From: an uncultured Oscillospiraceae bacterium
GTDB lineage: Bacteria; Bacillota; Clostridia; Oscillospirales; Oscillospiraceae
Length of the DNA stretch: 64,000 nt
Reading direction: 5' to 3'
NCBI GenBank assembly: GCA_904419145.1
Contig: CAJFQQ010000004.1
Span: 1-64,000, forward strand
Position 1 is the stretch's first letter, and each line of letters opens with the position of its first letter. The position numbers and the translations under genes were made by a program. Under the pieces are notes generated by a model. The model saw only the letters and a program-made list of their open reading frames with translations. It was not told the DNA's origin and did no database searches. Shown in pieces: positions 50,772 through 60,343 of this stretch.

Positions 50772-51421
50772 TTCTCCGCCTCCTTCCGAAGCCCGCGGGG
50801 CACCACGCGCTTTTGCAGCAGGTCGATCAGCGCACCTAGGGCCACCGCAATGATGGCCGCCGGGATGGCCCCGGTGATGATGAGGAGGTCATTGTTGGAC
50901 TCAACGCCCTGGTAAACGAAGTTCCCCAGCCCGCCCAGGCCGATCATGGAGGCCAGCACCGCCCAACTGACGGTGTAGACCGTGGACAGGCGCAGCCCGC
51001 CGATGATGCTGGGCATCGCCAGCGGCAGCTCCACCTTGACCAGGGTCTGCAGCCGGGTCATACCGCAGCCCTTGGCCGCCTCGATGTACTTGGCCTCCAC
51101 GCCGGAGAGCCCGGTATAGGTATTTTTCAAAATGGGGAAGGTGGCATAGATGGACAGGGCGATGATCACCGTGATCGGCACCATGCCCAGCTGCAGGAAC
51201 AGCAGTCCGATGAATACCACGCCGGGGATGGTCTGGAACACCGACAGCACCGGCAGGAGCACAGTCGCATATTTGGAGGGCAATCGGGACAGCAGGATCC
51301 CAAACAGCACCCCCAGCACAAAGCCAATCGCCACCGAGACAAACACGTAGAACAGGTGGGTCACGATGGCCTGCTGGAGCATGTTGCTGTTGGCCTGCAA
51401 AAATTCCAAAAAGGCGCTCAT
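50768..51421 (-). CDS. opuCB: Osmolyte ABC transporter permease (OpuCB type)
   Basis: This 217-residue membrane protein of the ProW/OpuCB group has QTIPGVVFIGLLFLQLGM and the coupling motif EAAKGCGMTRLQTLVKVELP. It pairs with the permease half of the downstream fusion protein. The ATG at 51421 follows GGAGGAGAA and overlaps the ATPase stop as ATGA. Confidence 0.93.
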   Translation of the reverse strand: MSAFLEFLQANSNMLQQAIVTHLFYVFVSVAIGFVLGVLFGILLSRLPSKYATVLLPVLSVFQTIPGVVFIGLLFLQLGMVPITVIIALSIYATFPILKNTYTGLSGVEAKYIEAAKGCGMTRLQTLVKVELPLAMPSIIGGLRLSTVYTVSWAVLASMIGLGGLGNFVYQGVESNNDLLIITGAIPAAIIAVALGALIDLLQKRVVPRGLRKEAEK

Positions 51422-52536
51422 TTCTCCTCCCCCCACAGCGTCTCGGCCACCACCCGGGCCATGCGGTTGCGGGTGATGATGCCGGCGATGGTGTCATCCT
51501 CATTGAGGACTACCACGAAGCTGGCATTCGTGCCCAGCAGGTAGTCCATGGACTCCCGGGCATACTCCCCCACCCGCACAGTGCGGTAGTCGGTGGAGAG
51601 GAGGGGCACGATGCCGGAGGCGGTCCGGCCATACTTACGGATATTGTTAATAGGCAGGACACCCAGGTACTTGTCGTTTTCATCGACCACCAGCAGCGTA
51701 TCAATCCCACTGCGCGCCATTTTCTCCGCGCACTCCAGGATCCCCTGGTCCATAGATACCACGAAGGGCTTGGTCATCATGCAGTCCTCCACCCGCAGCT
51801 GGTCGGACTCCACCGGCGTCCGCTTTCCCAGGAAGCTGCGGACCAGGTCCGAGGCCGGATGCTCCAGCATTTTCTCCGGGGAGTCCATCTGCTCGATCTC
51901 CCCTTTGTTCATAAAGAGGATCACATCCGCCAGCTTCAGGGCCTCATCCATATCATGGGTGACGAAAACAATGGTTTTATTCAGTTTCCTCTGAAGCTTT
52001 TTCACCTCGTCCTGGAGCACCTCCCGGGTCATGGGATCCAGGGCGCCGAAGGGCTCATCCATCAGCACCACCGGGGGCGAGGCTGCCAGAGCACGCAGCA
52101 CGCCAATCCGCTGTTGCTGCCCGCCGGAGAGCTCATTGGGGTATTTATGGGCATACTGCTCATAGGGCAGTCCCACCATTTCCAAGTACTCCCGGGCCAA
52201 TTGGCTGTACTTGCTCTTGTCCATCTTCAGCAGCTTTGGTACCACGCAGATATTCTGCTCCACCGTCATGTTGGGAAACAATCCAATCTGCTGGATTACA
52301 TAGCCGATGTGGCGGCGCAGTTGTACAGGATTAATCTTGGAAATGTCCTTTCCATCCATCAGGATACGCCCCCCATCCGGCTCGGAGAGGCGGTTGATGA
52401 GCTTCAGCGTTGTGGTCTTGCCGCAGCCGGAGGGCCCGATGAGCACCAGGAACTGCCCATCCGGGACGGTAAAGGACAAATCTTTGAGGATCTTGGTATT
52501 CCCGTAATTCTTGGTAATGTGTTCAAACTGGATCAT
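51418..52536 (-). CDS. opuCA: Osmolyte ABC transporter ATPase with CBS domains (OpuCA type)
   Basis: This 372-residue ATPase has Walker A GPSGCGKTTTLKL, signature LSGGQQQRIGVLRAL, Walker B VVLMDEPFGALDP, and a pair of C-terminal CBS domains (about 255-370; MMTKPFVVS, LLVVDENDKYLGV). CBS pairs in OpuCA-type proteins sense ionic strength or bind c-di-AMP in some species. It follows busR by 25 bases. Confidence 0.94.
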   Translation of the reverse strand: MIQFEHITKNYGNTKILKDLSFTVPDGQFLVLIGPSGCGKTTTLKLINRLSEPDGGRILMDGKDISKINPVQLRRHIGYVIQQIGLFPNMTVEQNICVVPKLLKMDKSKYSQLAREYLEMVGLPYEQYAHKYPNELSGGQQQRIGVLRALAASPPVVLMDEPFGALDPMTREVLQDEVKKLQRKLNKTIVFVTHDMDEALKLADVILFMNKGEIEQMDSPEKMLEHPASDLVRSFLGKRTPVESDQLRVEDCMMTKPFVVSMDQGILECAEKMARSGIDTLLVVDENDKYLGVLPINNIRKYGRTASGIVPLLSTDYRTVRVGEYARESMDYLLGTNASFVVVLNEDDTIAGIITRNRMARVVAETLWGEEK

Positions 52537-52561
52537 GGGTATCCTCCCTTATTCGTAGATA

Positions 52562-53215
52562 TCATAAGCCGCTCTCACCGGCTGACTTCTGTTTCTCTGG
52601 TGCAACAAACCGCGCCGATGCCTCTGCAGCCGCCGGCGTTCCTACAAAGATGACCACATCCCCATCATAGAGCTCCGCGTAGGGACCAGGAGAGAGGATC
52701 GTGCTGGACCCCCTCCGGATCGCCACGATGGTCCCGCCGGTACACTGCCAGTATTTTAGCTCCCCCAGGCTCTTGCCGATCACCGGCGAGCCCTTGGGCA
52801 CGGTGATCTCGTAGTTGGGCAGGGGCTCCCCCTCTACCACATGGGCCCGGTTCTTCAGCAGCGCCTTGGTAAACCGGACCATCTGCTGGTGGAGGGTCTC
52901 ATACTGCTCCAGAATGTCTGAAAACTGCTGCCGCAGGGTCTGTGGGGAGCTATTCTCCTCGAAGTTGGCGATATACCGCTTGGCGTTGTCCGTTGACAAC
53001 ACCTTCGCTCCGCTCTGCGCCTTGATCTCCACCACCTTCATGTCCGCCAGCAGCCGCAGTGCCCGCCGGATGGTCTCTGGTGAGACGCTGTACTCCGAGG
53101 CCAGCATGGACCGGCCAAACAGCTTCCCGCCCTCCGGGAATTCGCCCTTGGCGATCCGCGCCGCCAGATCTCTGGCGATATGAAGATACTGCGCGGTAGC
53201 GGTGATCTTTTCCAT
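52562..53215 (-). CDS. busR: BusR-like GntR/RCK_C transcriptional regulator
   Basis: This 217-residue protein has a GntR winged helix (about 1-72; LASEYSVSPETIRRALRLLAD), a coiled-coil segment (about 85-125; PQTLRQQFSDILEQYETLHQ) and a C-terminal TrkA_C/RCK_C domain (about 130-205; NYEITVPKGSPVIGKSLGEL). That exact architecture is BusR, the c-di-AMP-dependent repressor of betaine uptake in streptococci and lactococci. It is the first gene of the osmolyte transporter operon, and its own promoter carries a bipartite inverted repeat, so it probably represses the whole operon. AAGGGA precedes the ATG. Confidence 0.93.
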   Translation of the reverse strand: MEKITATAQYLHIARDLAARIAKGEFPEGGKLFGRSMLASEYSVSPETIRRALRLLADMKVVEIKAQSGAKVLSTDNAKRYIANFEENSSPQTLRQQFSDILEQYETLHQQMVRFTKALLKNRAHVVEGEPLPNYEITVPKGSPVIGKSLGELKYWQCTGGTIVAIRRGSSTILSPGPYAELYDGDVVIFVGTPAAAEASARFVAPEKQKSAGESGL

Positions 53216-53247
53216 ACAAGTCCCTTCCTGACAATCAAGATGGTCCC

Positions 53248-53289
53248 ATTATAAACTGACAACTTCTTTTTGTCAAGTAAGTTGTCACT
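53248..53289 (-). promoter_or_regulatory. busR-opuC promoter with bipartite operator
   Basis: Exact consensus on the minus strand: TTGACA (53271-53276), 17 bases, TATAAT (53248-53253). ACTGACAACTT (53255-53265) and AAGTTGTCACT (53279-53289) are inverted repeats differing at one base; the 7-base cores ACTGACA and TGTCACT are 21 bases apart. They bracket the -35 and occupy the spacer. Confidence 0.85.
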
Positions 53290-53334
53290 TATTGTAACCC
53301 TTTTTAACCGTTTGTTTCCAGCGCATAAAGCGCC

Positions 53335-53363
53335 TTGACAGGTGCCCGCGCTTCTGGTACCAT
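53335..53363 (+). promoter_or_regulatory. Promoter of tlpA-type operon
   Basis: TTGACA, 17 bases, TACCAT, about 50 bases before the start codon. Confidence 0.7.
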
Positions 53364-53414
53364 CATCTCACCAGTCAAAAATGATGGAAAACAACACGAG
53401 GAGGACCTTCCACC

Positions 53415-54020
53415 ATGAAGCAGTGGTCCCTTGCTCTATGCCTGGCGCTGGCACTGGTGCTCACCGCCTGTGCCGGAGGAGACAGCAGCCAGAACAGCAG
53501 CGCGCAATCCCCTTCTGACGCCAGCGATACCAGCCAATCCGACAGCGGCGCGCAGGAAGCCGCCGGTCTGCTCAGCAGCTTTTCCACCACAGATCTGGAG
53601 GGAAACGCAGTGGATCAGTCCATTCTGGAGGACTATGATCTGACGATGGTCAATGTCTGGGCCACCTACTGCACCCCCTGCCTCCAGGAGATGCCGGATC
53701 TCGGCGAACTTGCATCAGAATATGAGGACAAGGGCGTCCAAATCTTGGGGCTGGTATCCGATGTTCTCAACAGCGATGGGACCATCAGCGACAGCCAGGT
53801 TGAGACCGCCCAGGAGATCGTAGAAGAGACAGGGGCAAGCTATCAGCATTTGCTGCCTTCGGCAGATCTGCTTGGCCTGCTCTCCCAGATCTATGGTGTC
53901 CCCACTACTTTCTTTGTGGACAGTGCGGGGAATCAGGTGGGCTACGCCTATGTCACCGCCATGGAGCGGGAGCAGTTTGTCGAGATCATTGACGCCGCCC
54001 TGGCGGAGGTCGCGGCATGA
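53415..54020 (+). CDS. TlpA/ResA-like thioredoxin-fold lipoprotein
   Basis: This 201-residue extracytoplasmic protein has a lipoprotein signal (lipobox LTAC, about residues 16-19), a Ser/Gln-rich linker to about 55, and a thioredoxin fold with the redox motif ATYCTPCLQEMPDL (CxxC about residue 88) and the cis-Pro region YGVPTTFFVD. It should reduce or transfer thiols outside the membrane. Its stop overlaps the start of a 48-residue CXXC protein, and a ferredoxin-like membrane protein follows; the three form a cassette. Confidence 0.92.
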   Translation: MKQWSLALCLALALVLTACAGGDSSQNSSAQSPSDASDTSQSDSGAQEAAGLLSSFSTTDLEGNAVDQSILEDYDLTMVNVWATYCTPCLQEMPDLGELASEYEDKGVQILGLVSDVLNSDGTISDSQVETAQEIVEETGASYQHLLPSADLLGLLSQIYGVPTTFFVDSAGNQVGYAYVTAMEREQFVEIIDAALAEVAA

Positions 54021-54163
54021 GATTTCTCCGGGAGAATCGGGCAGCCCTGGCAGCTATTGTGATTGCCGTTATTTTCCTGGCCATTGGCGTGTGGCGTGGG
54101 GAAGCCGAGGTGGTTTTGCGCAAATCCATCAATATCTGTATGGAGTGCATCGGCCTTGGGTAA
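54017..54163 (+). CDS. CD1871A-like small CXXC membrane protein
   Basis: This 48-residue protein starts at the ATG overlapping the tlpA-type stop (ATGA). It has a basic N-terminus (MRFLRENR), one membrane helix (AALAAIVIAVIFLAIGVWRG) and a conserved tail SINICMECIGLG with a CxxC pair. This pattern fits the clostridial CD1871A family of CXXC proteins found between a thioredoxin-like and a 4Fe-4S gene. The Cys pair may pass electrons between the two partners or bind metal; its function is not known. Confidence 0.85.
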   Translation: MRFLRENRAALAAIVIAVIFLAIGVWRGEAEVVLRKSINICMECIGLG

Positions 54164-55046
54164 GCATCTTCGCTGGCTGAAGCGCCATGCCCGAACTTGG
54201 GTCCAGCTCTGCTTCACTGCCCTGTCCAACGGTTACGCCGCCGGTTTTGTGAAGGGCAACATCTACAAGGGACGTCTGAAATTCATCTGCCTCCCCGGGC
54301 TCAACTGCTACTCCTGTCCCGGTGCCCTAGGCTCCTGTCCTATCGGTTCCTTTCAGTCCGTCCTGGCCAGCCGAAATTATCACTTTGCCTTCTATGTAGC
54401 CGGGTTCTTGATCTTTTTCGGCGCGGTACTGGGCCGCCTTGCCTGCGGCTGGCTCTGTCCCTTCGGCTTGGTGCAGGACCTGCTGTACAAAATCCCCTTT
54501 CCCAAAAAACGCAAGCTCCTGCCCGGTGACCGGTGGCTGAAATACCTGAAGTATGTCATCCTGGTGGGCTTTGTCATCGTCCTGCCTCTTACGGTTCTGG
54601 ACATTGTAGGCCAGGGACAGCCCTGGTTCTGCAAACTAATCTGTCCCTCAGGTACCCTTTTCGCCGGAATCCCCCTGATTGCCGCCAACCCTCCCCTCCA
54701 AGCCGCTCTGGGCTGGCTCTTTACTTGGAAGGCAGCTCTGCTTGCAGCTCTCATCATCCTATCTCTGTGGGTATATCGTCCGTTTTGCCGATATCTGTGC
54801 CCGCTGGGCGCTATCTATGGGCTGTTTAATCCTATCGCTTTATACCGTTTCCGGGTGGATCAGACCAAGTGTACCGGCTGCGGCCAGTGCCAGCGGTCCT
54901 GCAAGTTCAATATCCCTGTCCATGAGCGGCCTAACAGCCCCGACTGCATCCGCTGCGGCGACTGCCGCCGCGCCTGTCCCCACGGTGCCATCTGCCACAC
55001 GTTTTCCCGCCGCCAGGGTGAGACGCCGACCGGGGCTGCATCTTAG
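54156..55046 (+). CDS. NapH/FixG-like 4Fe-4S membrane protein
   Basis: This 296-residue protein has four or more membrane helices and many Cys: CLPGLNCYSCPGALGSCPIG (about residues 45-65), CGWLCPFG, CKLICPSG, CRYLCPLG, then a ferredoxin domain with CTGCGQCQRSC and CIRCGDCRRACPHG (about 245-280). CxxxCP pairs in helices are typical of NapH/FixG/RdxA-type proteins. It probably brings electrons through or to the membrane to reduce the upstream thioredoxin-like protein. The TTG at 54156, overlapping the previous stop, is the likely start. Confidence 0.88.
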   Translation: MGKHLRWLKRHARTWVQLCFTALSNGYAAGFVKGNIYKGRLKFICLPGLNCYSCPGALGSCPIGSFQSVLASRNYHFAFYVAGFLIFFGAVLGRLACGWLCPFGLVQDLLYKIPFPKKRKLLPGDRWLKYLKYVILVGFVIVLPLTVLDIVGQGQPWFCKLICPSGTLFAGIPLIAANPPLQAALGWLFTWKAALLAALIILSLWVYRPFCRYLCPLGAIYGLFNPIALYRFRVDQTKCTGCGQCQRSCKFNIPVHERPNSPDCIRCGDCRRACPHGAICHTFSRRQGETPTGAAS

Positions 55047-55116
55047 CCGGCGGCTCCATCCCCTTTGAACAATGACCGATACGCTTCCCCGGGCACCGGG
55101 CCGCTGCATAGGGCTT

Positions 55117-55168
55117 AAAAAACAGCCGGGGGGATCCCTTTTTAGGGATCCCCCCGGCTGTTTTCTTT
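55117..55168. terminator. Bidirectional terminator between converging genes
   Basis: A 20-base perfect stem (55119-55138 with 55145-55164) flanked by A4 and T4, between the ferredoxin gene (plus) and pfk gene (minus). Confidence 0.9.
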
Positions 55169-55185
55169 TGAACATTTGGGATCGA

Positions 55186-56262
55186 TCAGTCTCCCATGCT
55201 GAGGCCCAGCGCCCGGGCAGCCCGGACGATCTCCCCATCCGGCGGAACTGTCTTCAGCTTGCCCGCCACATCCTTCAACGGAACCGGCACAATCTGGTTG
55301 CTCTGGATAGCTACCATGTAGCCGAATTTCTTCTGCTGGATCAGCTGGGCCGCCGCCACACCCAGGCGGCTGGTGAGCAGGCGGTCCGCAGCACATGGGA
55401 TGCCGCCTCTCTGATAATGGCCCGGGATAGTGACACGGATCTCCTGGCCTGTTAGCTCTTTCAGCTCATCGGCGATGCGATAGGAGATGGAGGGCTGGGT
55501 CATGGCCTCCCGGGCAGCCTTGAACTCCTTCTTGCTCATCTTGGCCTCCTCCTTGCTGATGGCCCCCTCGGCCACAGCCAGGATGGAGAACTGCTTGCCG
55601 CTGTCCTGCCGTTTCTGGATTGCTTGGGCAATTTTTTCAGCAGAATAAGGGATTTCCGGAATAACAATAACATCTGCCCCAGAGGCAATACCGGCATACA
55701 GCGTCAGCCAGCCGGCCTTGTGTCCCATGATCTCCACAATAAACACCCGGGAGTGGGAAAAGGCAGTGGAGTGGATGGAGTCAATAACAGAGGTGGCAAT
55801 GTCGATGGCGGACTGGAAGCCAAAGGTCATCTCTGTCCCCCACAGGTCGTTGTCGATGGTTTTGGGCAGCGTCACCACGTTGACCCCATGCTCGCTGAGG
55901 AGGTTGGCGGTCTTGTGGGTGCCGTTGCCGCCCAGGATCACCAGGCAGTCAAAGCCCTCCTGCTTGACGGTCTTGAGCATTTTCTCCAGCTTGGTCTCCT
56001 CGTCATCCTCCGCCGCCTTGGTCATCTGCTTGAAGGGCTGGCGGGAGGTGCCCAGGATGGTACCGCCCCGGGTGAGGATGTCGGAGAAATCCTCGGGCCG
56101 CATGACGTGGTAGTCCCGCTCGATGAGCCCCCGATAGCCATCCCGGATGCCATAGATGGTCACCGTGTTTCCCAATTCATTGTACAGTGTTTTGGCAACG
56201 CCCCGCAGAGCCGAGTTCAGGCCCTGGCAGTCGCCGCCGCTGGTCAGCATGCCAACTTTCAT
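55186..56262 (-). CDS. 6-phosphofructokinase family enzyme
   Basis: This 358-residue PFK-family protein has GMLTSGGDCQGLNSALRGV, ILGGNGTHKTA, LPKTIDNDLWGTE (catalytic Asp of TIDND) and EIMGHKAGWL. Position 104 is Gly (ATP type) and 124 is Lys (seen in mixed and PPi types). The Asp103 of the GGDG loop, which holds Mg-ATP in classic enzymes, is Asn here. So phosphodonor and even activity are open. AGGAGGAG precedes the ATG at 56262. It follows the polyphosphate kinase gene by 54 bases on the same strand. Confidence 0.88.
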   Translation of the reverse strand: MKVGMLTSGGDCQGLNSALRGVAKTLYNELGNTVTIYGIRDGYRGLIERDYHVMRPEDFSDILTRGGTILGTSRQPFKQMTKAAEDDEETKLEKMLKTVKQEGFDCLVILGGNGTHKTANLLSEHGVNVVTLPKTIDNDLWGTEMTFGFQSAIDIATSVIDSIHSTAFSHSRVFIVEIMGHKAGWLTLYAGIASGADVIVIPEIPYSAEKIAQAIQKRQDSGKQFSILAVAEGAISKEEAKMSKKEFKAAREAMTQPSISYRIADELKELTGQEIRVTIPGHYQRGGIPCAADRLLTSRLGVAAAQLIQQKKFGYMVAIQSNQIVPVPLKDVAGKLKTVPPDGEIVRAARALGLSMGD

Positions 56263-56316
56263 TACCGCTCCTCCTATCACAATTTTCGTTTCTTCCTGTT
56301 CGTGTCGTCCTCCGTC

Positions 56317-58449
56317 TCAGTCGTTCTTCCCCCGCAGACGCCGCCACAGACGCTGCAGCAGGGATTCCGGCGCTGCCGGCTGCTCCGCCACCGCCTGCGC
56401 CCGCTCCAACGCCAAGCGCATCAGCATCTCCTGTGCGCAGATGGGATTCTCTACTTGAGGCTTTTTCCCATAGGTTCCGTCACTGTGGAGCATCCGCGCT
56501 TTTACCGTGTCACGCTGCATTGCGGAAAGGATCTCATGAAGCCGCGCTCGGACCTCAGGACTGTCGATGGGGCAGGCGATCTCCACCCGGCGGGTTGTAT
56601 TGCGGGTCATCAGATCCGCAGAGGAGATGTACATTTTCTCCTTTTCACCCCGACCAAACACATAAATGCGGGAGTGTTCCAGGAACCGTCCCACCACGCT
56701 GGTCACCGTGACATTTTCTGTAAAGCCCGGAATTCCCGGCAGCAGGCAGCAGATTCCACGAATAATCATTTCTACCCGGACCCCGGCAGAGGATGCCTCG
56801 CTCAGCTTTGCAATAATATCAATATCTGTCAGAGAATTGAATTTCAGAAGGATATATCCTCCCTCTCCCAGTGCGATCTGCTCATCCATCAGCTCCAGAA
56901 TACGGCTTTTGAAGCTGTGGGGCGCTACTAGGAGCCGGCTGTACTCCCCGTCCAGGTTCGCCAGCGCCATATTGTTGAAAAATGCTGCCGCATCTGTGCC
57001 AATTGCTGTGTTGCAGGTAATCAGGGAGACATCCGTATACTGAGCAGCAGTCTTTTCATTGTAGTTCCCGGTGCCCACCTGGGTGATATAACGGGTCTCC
57101 CCATGCTCCCGGCGGGTGATCAGGCAGATCTTGGAGTGAACCTTATACTCCTCAAAGCCATAAATCACCTTGCACCCGGCCTCCTCCAGCCGTTCAGACC
57201 AGTCAATGTTGTTCTGTTCATCAAACCGGGCACGCAGCTCGATCAGTGCGGTGACATCTTTACCATTTTCCGCAGCGGCACACAGGTACTCCACCAGTTT
57301 TGCCTTACTGGCCAGCCGATAAATGGTGATGCGGATGGACAGTACCGCAGGGTCCTGTGCAGCCTCACGGATCATCTGTAAAAACGGTTCCATGGACTCA
57401 TATGGATAGGACAGCAGGATATCCTTCTTCAGCGCCGCCTTCATTAAGCTCTGCCCCTCCGGGATCATGGAAGGACGCTGGGGCGAGAAAGGCGGGTCAG
57501 ACAGGGCCTTCTGCCGCTCCTCCGGCAGATGGCTGCCCAGACTATAGGCATACTCCATCTTCAAAGGCGCCCTCCGGGAGAGGAAAATCTGCTCCTCCTC
57601 CACTTGGAAGCGGTGCCGGAAATACTCGGTAAAATGGCTGCTGATGGGCTGGTTCAGCTCCAGACGCACTACCGCCAGACGGCGGCGCTGCTTGAGCAGC
57701 TTTTCCATCTTCTTGCGGAAATCCATCTCCCCGTCAAAGGGTTCATCATCCGGGTTGATATCCGCATTGCGGGTGACGCAAAACACTACCTTCTCCAGCA
57801 CGTCATACATGCCGAAAACGTTATCGGCGTATTCATAGAGCACGGACTCCACCGACACATAGCGCCCCTGGTCCCCGGGCAGGAAGATCAGGGACGGCAG
57901 GGAGGACGGCACCGGAAGCAGCCCGAAGGTTTCCCCCTTTTTCCGGGAAAGCAGCACACCGATATGAAGCATTTTCCCCTCAATATGGGGAAAGGGATGG
58001 TGGGCATCCACAATCTGAGGGGACAGCACCGGCTCAATCATATTTTTGAAGTAGTGCTTGATATATTTCTGTTCCTCCGCTGTCAGATCACGGATCGACA
58101 GGCGGTTCAGCCCTTCCCGCTGCAGGCAGCGCTCTACATCGGCGTAGGCGCTGTCCCTGCGGCTGTAGAGGGGCGCCACTGCCGCATAGATCTTCTGCAG
58201 CTGCTCGCTGGCGGTGAGACCGGATTTGTTGTCTACCGGCTCCTTCTCCATCATCGCCAGATCCCCCAGGCTCCCCACCCGGATCATAAAAAACTCATCC
58301 AGGTTACTGGTAAAGATCGCCAGGAACTTCAACCGCTCCAGCAGGGGGACGGTTTCGTCCTCCGCCTCCTCCAATACTCTGGCATTAAACTGCAGCCAGG
58401 AGAGCTCTCGATTTTGGGTAAATCCCTGTTTCCAAACTTTATCCGACAT
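56317..58449 (-). CDS. ppk: Polyphosphate kinase 1
   Basis: This 710-residue enzyme makes polyphosphate reversibly from ATP. Seen: N-terminal NRELSWLQFNARVLEEA, the catalytic His in YKVHSKICLITRRE (about residue 427), the second phospholipase-D-like motif with YISSADLMTRNTTRRVE (about 585) and PHSFKSRILELMDEQIALG. Full length for PPK1. The ATG at 58449 follows GGAG by 8 bases. The phosphofructokinase gene lies just downstream in the same transcript, and a phosphate transporter operon is elsewhere in the window. Confidence 0.96.
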   Translation of the reverse strand: MSDKVWKQGFTQNRELSWLQFNARVLEEAEDETVPLLERLKFLAIFTSNLDEFFMIRVGSLGDLAMMEKEPVDNKSGLTASEQLQKIYAAVAPLYSRRDSAYADVERCLQREGLNRLSIRDLTAEEQKYIKHYFKNMIEPVLSPQIVDAHHPFPHIEGKMLHIGVLLSRKKGETFGLLPVPSSLPSLIFLPGDQGRYVSVESVLYEYADNVFGMYDVLEKVVFCVTRNADINPDDEPFDGEMDFRKKMEKLLKQRRRLAVVRLELNQPISSHFTEYFRHRFQVEEEQIFLSRRAPLKMEYAYSLGSHLPEERQKALSDPPFSPQRPSMIPEGQSLMKAALKKDILLSYPYESMEPFLQMIREAAQDPAVLSIRITIYRLASKAKLVEYLCAAAENGKDVTALIELRARFDEQNNIDWSERLEEAGCKVIYGFEEYKVHSKICLITRREHGETRYITQVGTGNYNEKTAAQYTDVSLITCNTAIGTDAAAFFNNMALANLDGEYSRLLVAPHSFKSRILELMDEQIALGEGGYILLKFNSLTDIDIIAKLSEASSAGVRVEMIIRGICCLLPGIPGFTENVTVTSVVGRFLEHSRIYVFGRGEKEKMYISSADLMTRNTTRRVEIACPIDSPEVRARLHEILSAMQRDTVKARMLHSDGTYGKKPQVENPICAQEMLMRLALERAQAVAEQPAAPESLLQRLWRRLRGKND

Positions 58450-58511
58450 GATTGTATCTCCTTCCACCACATATTGGGGTATGGAGGTGCCTCTCTTCTC
58501 AATATAGGTCT

Positions 58512-58540
58512 ATTATACTGGCAACTCCCGCTGGAATCAA
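58512..58540 (-). promoter_or_regulatory. Promoter of ppk-pfk
   Basis: On the minus strand TTGATT, 17 bases, TATAAT, about 63 bases before the ppk start. Confidence 0.7.
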
Positions 58541-58657
58541 TCGCTTTTTTCCGAAAATACCGGTCATTTTACTATATTAGCCTTTTTTCGACAGGATACT
58601 AGCCGCACAATGTTAAATCCATGTAAAATCTCGAAGGCCACTGCCCTCCTTGGGACG

Positions 58658-58695
58658 CAAAAAACCGCCGGGCCGTCCCAATGGGACGGCCCGGA
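58658..58695 (-). terminator. Terminator after gdhA
   Basis: Perfect 12-base stem CCGGGCCGTCCC/GGGACGGCCCGG, 3-base loop, and T6 after CGG on the minus strand. Confidence 0.88.
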
Positions 58696-58728
58696 AGGCT
58701 TTGGATCAGAGCTCGCACAGGTCTGCAA

Positions 58729-60090
<1,362 letters not shown>

Positions 60091-60119
60091 TCATCACAAA
60101 TTATTCAATAATTCAATCA

Positions 60120-60182
60120 ATATGATTCATAAATCATATAATTTGTCTTTTTTAGTATATAATCTGTATCTCTCAAAATCAA
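60120..60182 (-). promoter_or_regulatory. gdhA promoter with downstream inverted repeat
   Basis: On the minus strand TTGATT, 17 bases, TATACT (60154-60182). ATATGATT-CATA-AATCATAT (60120-60139; 8-base perfect arms) lies between promoter and gene near the expected start site and could be an operator. Confidence 0.65.
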
Positions 60183-60280
60183 TTGTAAATCCATAACAAA
60201 TTCTTTCCCCCTCACCGACAATATTCAGTCGTTCATTACAATTTTTGCATCATTTTTAAAAAAATTGCAGGAAATCCTGC

Positions 60281-60313
60281 AAAAAGCAGGAGCACCCAGC
60301 CGGGCGCTCCTGC
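60281..60313 (-). terminator. Terminator after SufB-type gene
   Basis: GCAGGAGC/GCTCCTGC stem with further inner pairs and TTTTT on the minus strand. Confidence 0.8.
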
Positions 60314-60343
60314 CTGTTCGATGCCGCTTTTGGACGGGCGAAC

